Source: a virus. Taken from it: 44,846 bases of DNA. Location of the stretch: the IMG/VR virus record IMGVR_UViG_3300042336_000548, positions 1 through 44,846 of that record, one strand, 5' to 3'. This document shows, piece after piece, positions 1-11,900 of this stretch (positions are counted from its first letter, which is position 1; each line of letters opens with the position of its first letter). Below the pieces are notes generated by a model that was not told the DNA's origin, did not search any database, and was given only the letters and a program-made list of their open reading frames with translations. Made by a program: the position numbers and the translations under genes.

Positions 1-120
1 GAAGATGAAGATGAAGAAGATGAATTAACTTATGCTGAGGGTGGTGAAAAAATAACATACATGTCTGAAGATCAAATTAGAGCTTTTATGGCAGAAGGTG
101 GACAAGTTGAATTTTTATAA
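1..120 (+). CDS. C-terminal end of an upstream gene (partial)
   Basis: The first 39 codons are open in frame 1 and end at a TAA at 118-120, eleven bases before the next start. The visible tail begins with a run of Asp and Glu and then carries two AEGG motifs (AEGGEK and AEGGQ). The next gene has a similar EAEGGE stretch and several YGG motifs, so this is probably another protein of the same virion-related group. The start and the bulk of the gene lie outside the window. Function is not known. Confidence 0.7.
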   Translation, partial: EDEDEEDELTYAEGGEKITYMSEDQIRAFMAEGGQVEFL

Positions 121-130
121 ATAATTAATT

Positions 131-2896
131 ATGTACTATAAAGTAAGAATAAAATCTTTACCAAAAGCAAAAGTTGGCTATCAAGTAGATGGTTCTTTAA
201 AAAATGATGTGTCATCATTTGGTGACAGCAAGACTAATTTTAAAGATCATTCTAATGTTAAGGTTACTAAAAGTATAACTGCAGTACCTAGAAAAGATGC
301 TAACTTAGAAGCTGAAGGTGGAGAAACTGTAATAGGTAATATAGATGGTAGTAAAATTCCTTCATTTTTTAATATAGAAGGTCCAAGACATACTAAAGGT
401 GGTGTACCATTAAATCTTCCAGATGATAGTTTTATTTTTAGTGATACCAAAGCTATGATGATTAATGATCCGGTATTATTAAAAATGTTTAACATGCCTA
501 CAAAAAAAGGTGGTTATACTCCTGCAGAAATGTCTAAAAAATTTGATATCAATAGATATAGAGAAATCTTACAAGATCGTAATTCAGATAAGTTAGATAT
601 AAAAACTGCTGAAATGATGATTAAAAATTATGTTATTAAATTAGGTGCACTTGCTCTTGCTCAGGAATCTAAAAAAGGATTTCCTCAAGGAATCCCTAAG
701 TTATCTGAACCATATATGGAAGCTAATGGTATTACTGAAGAAGATTTAATACCTAAAAAAGAAAATCCAAAAGGTCAACAGCAATCTAAAAATAATAAGA
801 TGCCTCAAAAAGAGGAAGAAAAAGTTACAGAAATGCCAAGTGGTGAACCAACTGCACAACCAAAAGAAGAAATGATGAGATATGGTGGAATGAGAAGATT
901 AAGAAGAGCTCAAGAAGGAATGCAACAACCATCTGAAGAAGAAATGATGATGATGCAACAACAACAAGCTCAACAGCAACCACAACAAAGTGGTCAAGAT
1001 CAACAAATGATGCAAATTATGCAACAAGTTGCAGAAGCTTTACAACAAGGTGCTAAACCTGAAGAATTAACTGCTGAATTATTGCAAGGTCAAGTTCCTC
1101 CTGAAGCAATTATGCAAATTTTTGCAGAATTAGGAATGCCTCAAGAACAAGTACAACAACTTGTAATGGGTGTTATGCAACAAATGCAAGGTGGACAAGA
1201 ACAAGATCCAAGACAGCAACAACAGCAAATGTCTGAAGAAGATATGATGGCTATGCAGCAACAAGACCCAAGTCAGATGCAACAAGCTCCTATGGCAGCT
1301 TATGGTATGTCTATGGGTGGATATGATATGCCAGATTATATGGCTTATGGTGGTAGTTTGTATAAGGCTCAAGATGGTGTTACTGTAGGTGGTTATAATG
1401 CTAGAAGAGAAAAAAATTTGCCTGCAGTTGGTGGCAACGATGGTTGGAAATCAGGAGATGTTGTTGGTGGAGGAAAAAATGCTAAAGGAGTTTATAGAAC
1501 TACAAAAAAACAAGGAGTAGATGTAAAATATTATACAGGTAAAGGAGGAGGATCTGAAGAAGGTGTAGCACAAGGAATTTGTAAAAAACTTCAAGCATCT
1601 GGTGATATTGAAGAAGCAATTAGAGAAGCTTTTCCTGCATATTTAAAAGGTAAAAAAGAAGGTGATGATGGTTATGCAGAAGCAATGATAGCTGCTGTTG
1701 CTAAATTAAAAGCAAATCCACTTTATACAGATTGTATTGAAGCTTCTACAAAAAAGTTTGAAACAAATGAAGCTTTATATAATGATGAAGTAGGTGACAC
1801 ACCTTGTCTTTGTAAAAAAACTGATGGCAGTATATATAAAGATGCTCAAGGTAATACTAAAGCAGCTCCTAAAGATCCTACAACTGGTGAATGTATAACT
1901 GATGATCCATCATGTTATGAATCAACAACAACTCCATGTGTTGAAGGATCAGATGAATATATAAATAAAGAAAAAGAATGTACTGCTGCTGGTAAAAAAT
2001 TTAATGGTCCAAAATGTGATTGTGAAGAGACTACTGAAGGATGTACTGAAGGTACAGATGTTTATAATAAAGCAAAAGCTATCTGTGATGCAAAAGGAGA
2101 AGAATTTGATCCTTCAATTTGTAATTGTGCAACAACTCCTGGTGAAAGAAAACCTGCTGAATGGTGGTTACAAGATAATGTAAACACTATGGGTGCTGCA
2201 TCTGATTTAGCAAGTATTAAAAAGTATATGCCATGGGAAGCAAGAGTTGATCTTGAAGAACCAAGACCTACATTTTTAGATCCTACAAGAGAGTTAGGTG
2301 CACAATCTGAACAAGCTAATATTGCTTCTCAAGCTTCTGCATCTTTTGCAGGTGCTCAAGGATTAGGTGCCAGAAATGCTGCAACTCAAGGAAATGCTGC
2401 TGCACAAGCTGCAAATACTTTAAGTAATATAAATAATCAAAATGTAAACATAGCAAACCAGTTTGAAGGTACACAAGTAGGTATAAGAAATCAAGAGTCT
2501 ATGTTAAATCAACAAATGGCAAATAGAGTTTTTGATAAAAATACTATTGCTAATCAACAGTTTGATAATGCTAAGTTACAAGGTAGACAAAACTTAAGAA
2601 ATGCTTATAATACTGCAGTAACTAATAAATGGAAAACTGATGCTCTTAATCAAATGTATCCTAACTATCAAACTAGACCTGGTGTTGGTGGAAGAGTAGA
2701 ATATACTCCAACTGATAAAACACTTGATACTACAAAAAGAAAAAATTCTTATGCAGATGCAGAAGAACATTGTAAAGATCAATCAGGTAATGCCTTAAAT
2801 AATTGTATTAAAAATTATATGGAATACAATGCACAATATGGTGGTGAATCCTTTGAGTATGGAGGTTATGTCTATACAGTATATCCTAATTATTAA
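131..2896 (+). CDS. Probable virion protein, Gln/Met-rich with Cys-rich repeats (921 aa)
   Basis: This is a mosaic protein. Residues about 60-205 form an ordered-looking domain with an EAEGGE stretch, GPRHTKGGVPL and FIFSDTK, then KLGALALAQE and KGFPQGIP; I recall similar segments in crAss-like phage proteins near the tail and polymerase genes. Residues about 265-400 are low complexity, dominated by Gln and Met. Residues about 555-672 are Cys-rich and contain two related units of about 35 residues, each ending in CxC. Residues about 720-830 are Ala/Gln/Asn-rich and probably helical. YGG motifs occur at residues 251, 406, 903 and 910, the first two followed by AQEG or AQDG. There is no signal peptide. 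It begins the rightward block that leads into the RNA polymerase genes, which suggests a virion or ejected protein. The exact role is inferred only from position. Confidence 0.85.
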   Translation: MYYKVRIKSLPKAKVGYQVDGSLKNDVSSFGDSKTNFKDHSNVKVTKSITAVPRKDANLEAEGGETVIGNIDGSKIPSFFNIEGPRHTKGGVPLNLPDDSFIFSDTKAMMINDPVLLKMFNMPTKKGGYTPAEMSKKFDINRYREILQDRNSDKLDIKTAEMMIKNYVIKLGALALAQESKKGFPQGIPKLSEPYMEANGITEEDLIPKKENPKGQQQSKNNKMPQKEEEKVTEMPSGEPTAQPKEEMMRYGGMRRLRRAQEGMQQPSEEEMMMMQQQQAQQQPQQSGQDQQMMQIMQQVAEALQQGAKPEELTAELLQGQVPPEAIMQIFAELGMPQEQVQQLVMGVMQQMQGGQEQDPRQQQQQMSEEDMMAMQQQDPSQMQQAPMAAYGMSMGGYDMPDYMAYGGSLYKAQDGVTVGGYNARREKNLPAVGGNDGWKSGDVVGGGKNAKGVYRTTKKQGVDVKYYTGKGGGSEEGVAQGICKKLQASGDIEEAIREAFPAYLKGKKEGDDGYAEAMIAAVAKLKANPLYTDCIEASTKKFETNEALYNDEVGDTPCLCKKTDGSIYKDAQGNTKAAPKDPTTGECITDDPSCYESTTTPCVEGSDEYINKEKECTAAGKKFNGPKCDCEETTEGCTEGTDVYNKAKAICDAKGEEFDPSICNCATTPGERKPAEWWLQDNVNTMGAASDLASIKKYMPWEARVDLEEPRPTFLDPTRELGAQSEQANIASQASASFAGAQGLGARNAATQGNAAAQAANTLSNINNQNVNIANQFEGTQVGIRNQESMLNQQMANRVFDKNTIANQQFDNAKLQGRQNLRNAYNTAVTNKWKTDALNQMYPNYQTRPGVGGRVEYTPTDKTLDTTKRKNSYADAEEHCKDQSGNALNNCIKNYMEYNAQYGGESFEYGGYVYTVYPNY

Positions 2897-2902
2897 CCAA
2901 CT

Positions 2903-2935
2903 AAATTTTTAAAGTTTATTAAACTTATAAAATTT
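2903..2935 (+). other. AT-only imperfect hairpin between the 921- and 999-codon genes
   Basis: Two 15-base arms (2903-2917 and 2921-2935) are complementary at 13 positions around a 3-base loop. It sits in the only sizeable gap (71 bases) of the rightward block before the giant genes. The stem is nearly all A/T with one G-C pair per side, so it would be weak. It could be a partial terminator or an RNA-processing site, or it may simply reflect composition. Confidence 0.3.
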
Positions 2936-2967
2936 TAATATATTTACAATATAGATAAAGATAAATT

Positions 2968-5967
2968 ATGGCAACGTACATCCAAGGTGTCACAGATTAC
3001 ATTCCTCAATTTCAGCCTTTTGAGCCTGACTACAATTTCTATCAAAATATTATGCAGACTAAACAGTCTCAATATGATAATAATTGGAAGGCTTTAAATA
3101 GTATGTATAGTGAATACTATAATGCTGATTTAACAAGAGATAATAATATAAAAAAAAGAGACACATATTTAAAAGACATTGAATTTAATTTAAAAAGAGT
3201 ATCACAGTTAGATTTATCTTTAGAACAAAATGTTAATCAAGCTTCTCAAATATTTAAACCTTTTTATGAAGATGATGCTTTAATGTCTGACATGGTTAAA
3301 ACCAAAAAAGCTAAATCTCAAATTTCTCTTGGTGAAGGTTACTTAAGTAAAATTGATCCAATACAAAATAAAAAATATTGGAGTGAAGGAGTAGATAAAA
3401 TTAAGTTTGAATTACAAGAATTTAAAGATGCTACTGATGAAGAAGCTGGAAATGTTGAAATATCAAACTATACTCCTAACAGAGATATTACTGCAGAACT
3501 TAGTAAAATTACTAAAGATTTTGGAAATGTGCAATTTGCACCTGAGTTTAAGAATGGTTATATAATAACAACAACTAATGGTGAAAAGTTAGTTGAACCG
3601 TTATATAAATTATATGAAGCTAGTCTTGGTGATGATCCAGGAGTACAAGATTGGTTTAGAACTAAAGCATATGTAGATAGAAAAAGATATGGTGTAACTA
3701 ATGCAGCACAGTTTGGAGGAGATAAGAATAAGGCAGAAATGAAATATTTAGAAGACAAGTTTACTGTTCTTAAAGATCAATCTATTGCTCAGTATGATCA
3801 TTTAAATGAAGTCAATACAAATTATGATGCTCAGTTACTAGACTTAGAAAAACAAAAAAAAGAAAATAAAGGAGGACCAAATATTGATAAAGAAATTGCT
3901 CAACTTAAATTAAATAAAGACATCAATACTAAAGTATTAAATAGAGCAAAAACAAATGCTGACATCATGAAGGAAACTGTTGATGCTGATGGTAAATTTA
4001 AAAATCCTTATGGTGATGTAAAATCTTTAAGATGGAAAGTAGATAATGGAATGGCAGCTGCTTTAATGCAAAAACAATTTTTAGAAGATGCTAATTTATT
4101 TGCTTTAAAAAATATGAAGACTGATGTTAAAGTTGATCAATATAAACTTGCATCTTATAAAAATGAATTAGAAAGCCGTCTTGTTGCTCAAAGAAATGCA
4201 GCAACTATGAGTGCAGCACGTACAAGAGCTGGTGCTACAATAAAAGCAGCAAATATTAGAGCTGCTGCTGAGAAAGAAGCTGCTTATGGTAAATATTTAG
4301 TTGATACTAAACAAGGTTATATGACTGAAGATCCTGATGGTAATATAGTTTTTGCAAAATATGAAAATCAAAATAAAACTTTTTCTGAACCCAAAGGTTC
4401 ACTTAAAACTGGTGCTATTACAGATGAAACAAATAAGTATTATCAAAAAATGAAAGTAGATACACAAATGCTTATTGGTGAAAATAATGCTCAAGGTGTA
4501 CTAAAGAACATGACTCATATGTTAAATGATTTAGTTTCTAGTAACAAAATGAGTCAAGCAGAAGCTACTGAAATTTTAAGTTATAGTAAAAATAAAAAAG
4601 TTACTTTAGATGCATTTGACAAACAAATAAAAGATGATAAATCAATAAATTGGTATTTAACAAATAGAATTGGTGACAATGATCTTAAAAAAATTGTAAA
4701 TAGATTTAATAATTATATTTCAAATCATAAAGGAGATAGTACTTTTACTACATTTCAAAAAGATAATGAACCATATAGAGCTTATGTAGCTGGTAAATTA
4801 ACCTTAGATGACACTTTTAGATATTTAGATGAAACTGAAAAGTGGAAAATAAAAACATCAAAACTTATTGAAAGTAAAATAAGTAGTGAACTTACTGGTG
4901 AAAATAAACGTAATGTTCAATATTTATTTGATGAAAGTGGAAACAAAAGAACAAGAGATGAATACTTTGCTGCATTAGCAAAAGCAGGAAGATATACTTA
5001 TGATGGAAGATCTTATTGGGAAAAGTTTAAAGATATGATACCAGGTATTGGTAGATCTGAAGGTGGAGATTATGAAGAGTATGACTTTTTTAATATAAGA
5101 GCTAATAAGTTATATAGTGATAGTAAATTTATGAAAAATAATAATGGAGGTTTACCTGGAACTGGTACTGGTATGGCAGTAGATGCACTAAGTTCAATTG
5201 TTGTACATCCTAATAATCCTGTTGGTAGAACTTATTGGGGAGAAGCCATGTATGATTTAGATAAATTTGATTGGCAAAATTCTAAAACTGATAGAGTTTC
5301 TTTTATGGGTTATAGTGCCAATGCTTATGATAAAGCTGGATCTGATCTTAAAAGAAATGATTTAGGTTTACAAATATTAAATAAGTTTAGAGCAGATATT
5401 GATAATCCTAAAAGTAAATTTGGAGTAGTTAAACTTACTGTATTACCTATGGCAGGTAGTAAAAGTGATATAGGAGGTTATATTTTAAAACCTGATATAG
5501 AGTGGATTACTGAAAATACTCGTCAATTAAATACTGATGGTTCAGTTAAAAAATCAGGAATATTAAGTCAAAATCAAGCAGATTTAATGTTAAAAAATGG
5601 TATTACATATATGATGAAAAATAAAGAAATGGAAAGTCAAATGTATAAAGATTATTTTGAAGATCCTCTTGCTGCAAATATTAGTAAAGGTAAACCATAT
5701 AAATATGAAGATCTTACAGATAATGATTATAAGTTTCAAATTAATAAAAGTTTAGGAGGTCCAAGTGATTTTACTGTAACAGGTACTTTTCCTTTTATTG
5801 ATCCTAATACTGGTAAAAAAACAATTGAAACTTTTACTGAAAGTTCAACTGTTTATGGAAATCAATTAACTGAATTTAGAAATTCATTAGTTAATGAATT
5901 TTTTCCAAATCTTAAAGATGATTATTTTACTACTTTTCAACAATTGAATAGTTATGGCATTAAATAA
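2968..5967 (+). CDS. Conserved crAss-like virion-associated protein (999 aa)
   Basis: The N-terminus has ATYIQGVTDYIPQFQPFEPD followed by a Tyr-rich helical stretch and LDLSLEQNVNQA. I recall this N-terminal pattern from a protein conserved in crAss-like phages just upstream of the large RNA polymerase genes; its role was not clear to me. Residues about 285-335 are charged and probably coiled coil. Residues about 405-445 form an Ala-rich helix (AATMSAARTRAGAT, IKAANIRAAAEKEAA). The C-terminal half is mixed alpha/beta without a motif I can name. There is no membrane segment or signal peptide. The last 14 bases overlap the start of the next gene in another frame, consistent with co-translation in a virion/cargo operon. 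Confidence 0.85.
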   Translation: MATYIQGVTDYIPQFQPFEPDYNFYQNIMQTKQSQYDNNWKALNSMYSEYYNADLTRDNNIKKRDTYLKDIEFNLKRVSQLDLSLEQNVNQASQIFKPFYEDDALMSDMVKTKKAKSQISLGEGYLSKIDPIQNKKYWSEGVDKIKFELQEFKDATDEEAGNVEISNYTPNRDITAELSKITKDFGNVQFAPEFKNGYIITTTNGEKLVEPLYKLYEASLGDDPGVQDWFRTKAYVDRKRYGVTNAAQFGGDKNKAEMKYLEDKFTVLKDQSIAQYDHLNEVNTNYDAQLLDLEKQKKENKGGPNIDKEIAQLKLNKDINTKVLNRAKTNADIMKETVDADGKFKNPYGDVKSLRWKVDNGMAAALMQKQFLEDANLFALKNMKTDVKVDQYKLASYKNELESRLVAQRNAATMSAARTRAGATIKAANIRAAAEKEAAYGKYLVDTKQGYMTEDPDGNIVFAKYENQNKTFSEPKGSLKTGAITDETNKYYQKMKVDTQMLIGENNAQGVLKNMTHMLNDLVSSNKMSQAEATEILSYSKNKKVTLDAFDKQIKDDKSINWYLTNRIGDNDLKKIVNRFNNYISNHKGDSTFTTFQKDNEPYRAYVAGKLTLDDTFRYLDETEKWKIKTSKLIESKISSELTGENKRNVQYLFDESGNKRTRDEYFAALAKAGRYTYDGRSYWEKFKDMIPGIGRSEGGDYEEYDFFNIRANKLYSDSKFMKNNNGGLPGTGTGMAVDALSSIVVHPNNPVGRTYWGEAMYDLDKFDWQNSKTDRVSFMGYSANAYDKAGSDLKRNDLGLQILNKFRADIDNPKSKFGVVKLTVLPMAGSKSDIGGYILKPDIEWITENTRQLNTDGSVKKSGILSQNQADLMLKNGITYMMKNKEMESQMYKDYFEDPLAANISKGKPYKYEDLTDNDYKFQINKSLGGPSDFTVTGTFPFIDPNTGKKTIETFTESSTVYGNQLTEFRNSLVNEFFPNLKDDYFTTFQQLNSYGIK

Positions 5968-8900
5968 CAATGAAGAAGGTTTTAATCCTCTTGATACATT
6001 AGGACCTGCTGTAGGAAGTATAAATTCTCTTAATCCAGATGCTAAAAATTATACTCCATTTGAAGGTGATCCAATTGATTTTGGTAAAGCAAATCCTCCT
6101 GCTTTAGAAAATCCATTAGTTCCAAAAGGTTTAGTTAATCAATCAAAAAATGTAAGAAAATATATTGTAGGCACACCTCCAAAAAAAGGTGGTATTACAT
6201 ATAATAGCAGAGGTATAGATCCTAAACAAAAAGTTTCTTTAATTAAGAATTATTTAACATCTTTATCAAAATCACATGCACAAAAAGGTTCAACTGCAAA
6301 ATTATATTCTTATAATGCTGGAAGTAGTGGAAATGCACACTTTAAAAGATACTATGCATATGGAGCAGAAACATTTGATAAAATAGGATTTAATCCTATG
6401 AAAGATAATGAGTCTACTTTTAATGAAAATACTTCTGCATGGCAAGACTTTGGTAGACAATTAACACATTCTTTTGTACCATTATTTACAAGAGGTTTTG
6501 TAGCTGGACCAAAAAGTTTATTAAAAATGGTTCATGGTGATTTTACTAGTGGTGATTTAGATGATGCTAGAGAATATGAAGAAGCAGCTGCTATTGGTAC
6601 ATCTACTAAAAAAGGTTTAGTTCCTTTTTTTAGTAATACATTTATGAACTTTGGTTATACTGCAGGAATTATTTCTGAAATAGTAACTGAAGAAATTGCT
6701 GCTGGTCTTTTGGCTCCGGTAACAGGAGGTTTAAGTTTTTTAGGAGCTACAAAAAATTCTTTAAGTAATGTATATAAAGCAGCAAAAGGACTTAAGTTTG
6801 CTAAAGATGCAGAAAATACAGTACAAACTGTACAGTCTTTAAATAATTTAAAAAGTGCAAATTCATTTTGGAAAGATGCAAATTATCTTTTAGATACTCC
6901 AGTAGGTTCTTTTCTTAATCCAATAAATAATGCTAGAAGATCCTTTCAAAGTGCTAAAGCATCTAATCTTACAAATTTAGCTACAGCTTTTAGAACTGCA
7001 GGTGGATTTTATCAAGATGTAAGAAGTATAAATGCAGCCATATCTGAATCTAGATTAGAAGCAGGAATGGTTCAGGATAAAGTTTATAACAATAAATATG
7101 ATCAATTTTATTTAAGAAATAAAAGAGCCCCTACTAATGAAGAACAGGAGGACATGACTAAAGTTTCTGTAAAATCTGGTTTAGAAACTTTTTATAAAAA
7201 TGCTGGATTAATATATGGAACAAATAAAATAACTTTTGGAAACATTTTAAATAAAGGTGGTATAAAAAATTACTTTAAAAATGCTACTCAAGATATAATG
7301 AATGTTTCACATAAATCTTTTGGTACCATAGGTAGAGTATTATATGATAAAACAGCTAAACAATTTTTATATCAATCATCTGTTGGATATCAAGGTTTTA
7401 AAAATTTAGCAAAAAGTTGGATGAAAGAACCTCTTTCTAAATCAGTACTTGGTTCTGTTAAATATTTTAAATCTAATTTTTCTGAAGGATTTCAAGAAAA
7501 TGCACAAGAAATTATTGCAAGAGCTAATGAAAAATGGTATACTGATTCTTATAATAGTCCATATTTAAAAGCAAGTCTTTTTAATAATGCTGTTAATAGT
7601 ATTAACCTAAAGAATAATTCAGGAACACCATTAAGTATTTATAATGAAGAACTTAATAAAGAGTTTTCAGCACAAGGATTTGAAACTTTTGCTTCAGGTT
7701 TTTTTATGGGAACATTAGGTGGAGGCATGAACAAAACTTTTTCATTGTTACAAAATGCTTATGGAAGAATTTTTGATAAAGCAGGCTATAAAGCTTGGAC
7801 AGAACAAAAAGAAGCAGTAACAAATACTTTGGTAAATGAATTAAATAAGATTGATATAAATGATTTATTATCTAATAGATATGTAAATGCAGGTTCTCAA
7901 GATACATTGTCTTTAATAAAAGAACAAGCAAATACAAAAGAATCTAAAGATGCTGAGTTAGACTCATTAATCAACCAAGTTTCTACTATGATAAGAACTG
8001 GTTCTTCTGAAATTTTTCAAGATAAATTAAAATCATTAAGAGATGTTTCTGATGAAGCATTACAAGAAGAATTAAAGTTTGATGATTTAAAAGATGCTGA
8101 AAGATATAGATTAAAAATAGATAAGACAATAAATAAAATTGATTCTATAAAAGAAGCTTATGAAACTGTTTCTGAAAATTTTCCAAATCCAATAAATAAT
8201 GACAACATGCCTGATAGGAGTGATCCTAATTATGTAGAAGCTGCTGCTCTTAGAAATGGTTGGGATGTTGCAGTTAAAAATATTGTTTATGCAAATGAAG
8301 CATTTAAAGATGTTGCAAATAGAATTAGTAGCATTAAGCAAACTTATTTAAAAAATAGTACTTTAAAAAATGTTAGTAGTTCAAAAATTTCACCATTATT
8401 TCAAGTTAAGTTATTAGCTGATAGTATTAATTCTTTTGAGTTAGAATTAGATATGTTAAAAAAAGGAGTTAAGTCTAAAACTTCTACAACTATAGAGTCA
8501 GATAAAATTAAAATAAATGATTTAGAAGAAGAAATTTCAACTTTAAAAGAGTTTAAAACTTCATATGATGCATTTAATAGATTTACTAATAGATCAGAAT
8601 ACACTAAAGAAGTTCAAGAAGAACTTCAACAAGATACAGAACAAGATATTACTGCTGAAGATATTGAAGAAAAAATGTCTAAGTTGTATGGTAAAGAAGA
8701 TGATGAAGAAAAAATGATTGAACTATTAAGTAATCTTAAAAAATCTCATGACTCTTATTTACGTACATTAGCAAAAGCTCAGGATACTAATATTTTTAGT
8801 ACAGAATTAGATGATGCTTTTGTACAACTTGTAGACTTTTATAAATTAAATAAAGACTCTAGAAATTTAGCATCTCATATAGAATTACTTAGTGATCCTG

Positions 8901-11900
8901 AAAATTTTTATGGATTAGTTAGAAAAAATACAGAATGGTCTAAAAGACTATATAAAAATAGAAAAAAATATTTTAGAGATTTAGTTAAACAAGAAATTGC
9001 TAATATTGAAAGTAATGCATTATTAAATGCAATGGCTGATGAAGGCCTTTATATGAGTGCTAATGACTATTCTGACTGGCAAACACTAAGAACTAGACCC
9101 TCTGAGTTTTTTAATTCAATAGACGGAGAAGTTTATAAAATAGATACTGTAAAATATAATGAAATATATGATAAGTATTTATCAAAAGATAGAGATTTAA
9201 AAGCAAAATCTAAATTTTCAGAAGTAAGTAATGTAATAGCTGATTATACTGAAGAACTTGTTAAATTAGAAGAAAAAAAACAAAATGAACTTGATCTTTT
9301 AGAAAAAACAGTTACACAAATTCCTGAAGAATCTATTAAATTAAAAGGAAATAATAAATCAATTAGTATTACAGAAGTTAACAATGAATTAAATAATAAT
9401 TCTTATATTGAACTTACTCCAAAAAATTCTGAAACAACAATAATATTATACAAAGATGATCAAGGAGTATTAAGATACAATGATGAAACAGGAGATGTAT
9501 ATGATTTAAATGATAAAACTAGATTTACTGAAAACAAAGTTTACTCTGAAGACTTGATTCCAGATCCAATAAAAGTAACTGAGATAGAAAATAGATATGC
9601 TAAAGAAAAATTAGATATTATTGAAAACTTTAAAACTTCTAGAAGTCTAACTGATTTAGAATTTGAAGATCCTTATATTATAGGTGAATCAGATTTTAAA
9701 ACTATGTCTGATGGATTAAAAGATAAACTTTACAAAGATTTTCAAACTACTTTGCCAAGTAAAACAACTGAAGATAAAATAAATGCTCCTGATGATTCTT
9801 CAAAAGCATTTCAAGATTGGGTTAATACTGATTCTTCTGCAAAAGCTATTATTGATGAATTTAATAAAGATATTGAATTAATATCAGAATTTACTTTTCA
9901 AAATAATGATAAAACTGTTAATACTAATGACTTAACTACTAGTCAAATAATAGATGTTGTTAATGAAAAAAGTAAAGAATTAAATAAATTAAGAGAAGAA
10001 TTATCTAAACTTAAAGAAAATGATCCTAATTATAATATTAAAAAATTAGAAATTGAAACTTTAAGTGAAGAAACAAAAAAATTACTTAAAGTTAATAAGT
10101 CTAGAAGTTTACAAGAAAGAACAACTCCTCAAAAAAAGGTAATTAAAGAAATAGAAAAACTTATAGCATTAAATAAATCAGTTCAAAAAGATTATGTACT
10201 AACTGAAGATGACCCGGTAACAGGTCTTAAAAAAGGAGATAAAGCCTATTTAATAGATAACTTAGTACACAGACGTGTTACTAATGCTATACAAGCTTAT
10301 TTAGAAAAATATGAGTATAGTAGTTATAAACTAGTAGAAAAATCATATGATGATACTATTAGAAAAAATGGTCTTAATGAAGCTTCTGTAGATGCCTTTA
10401 TTAAACTTTTAAAAGATGGTGGTGCATCAGGTATTAATGATAAATTATTTACTGAGTTATCTAAAGATATAAAATCTTTTATAACATCTAATGTAATAAA
10501 TAATGAAATTGAATCTTTAAATAACCAAATTAAATTTTTAGAAGAAGATATTAAATTATCTAAAAAAGCAAAAAATGAAGATAGAGTTAAAACTTTAAAT
10601 GCAGAATTAAAAACTTTAACTGCAGAATTAGCTGCTTTAGGTACAGATACTAAAGCTGATATAGAAAGAAAAACTACAAAAGTAATATCTTCAGAAATTG
10701 TAGAAAAAGGAAATAGAAAAGGTCAAACAAGAACCGTAACTCAGACTAATTTTGTAGAAAATGTAGAAGGTATATTAGTAAGTGTAACAGAGTATGAAGC
10801 AAAAGTTGGAGACACTACCGTAACATTAGGAGGGAAAACAATGACTGTTAAAGAATTTAAAGAAGAGTTTCCCTTAGATGAAGATTATAAAGGAATATTT
10901 GAAGGTCTGGATGATGATGCAAAAATTACAGTAAGAAAAGTAAAAAGAACTCCTACTAACTCAAGATTTGATAGTATTGTAAGTATTATATCTGCCGAGT
11001 TTGGTAAAATGGATGTAGGTACTAAAAAAAATGATAATGCTTATAATGCAGAACTAGCTGCTTTAGATACAACTGTTGAAACTGATATAAACAATGAAGA
11101 ACTTTTTGACAAAGTATTAAATTTAATATCAGAAAAATCTTATGAAGATGGAAGAGTTGCTGGTAACTATGTAGATTTAATTAAAGATTATTTTCAATAT
11201 GGAAAAAAACCTGAGTTTGATGAAAAAATAATTTCTAAAAAAGCATATGAAGAATTATTTAATGATGATACTGGATATATAGTTCAACTAGGTAAGAAAT
11301 TTAAAGATGAAGGTTACTATATTGTAGGTAATAATTTAGTTGTTTGGGATTCTAATATTGTTACTGAAGAAGGTAAAAAAGATAGAATTGCTGGAGAAAT
11401 AGATTTAATTGTAGTTGATAAAAAAGGTAATGCATTTATTATAGATATCAAAACAGGTTCTAAAAGTAAATGGACAAATTTTAATTCACCAACAAATAGT
11501 TTTGATAATAAAAAATATTCAAAAAGAAATGAATATACTTTACAACAAGCAGTGTATAGAGAGTTATTAAAAAGACAAACTGGTGTTGAAACAGAAATAG
11601 GATTATTACCAATAGAAAGAGAATCTGATAAAGAAACAGATCAAATTATTTCTGCTAAAAAACCATTAGCAGCAGGTTTAGCAAAAGAAGTAATTTATGA
11701 ATTTGATGCTGATGGTAAGGTTAAGAAAAAGAAATTTAAAGATCCTAAAGGTGATAAAGACTTTGAAGAAAAAATATTTAAAACAGGTCCTAATAATGCA
11801 ATTAATGATGTATTTATTCCTCTTTCATTAGAAAGTGTTGCGGAAGAAATAGATGATTTATTAGCACCTAAAGATGATGAAGGAGCTCAATCTTTTTCTT

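Noticed and set aside
6640-6800. Possible membrane segments in the 2348-residue protein (Gly/Ala-rich stretch around residues 235-275)
   Set aside because: The stretch is broken by charged and polar residues and is too weakly hydrophobic for a confident membrane helix.
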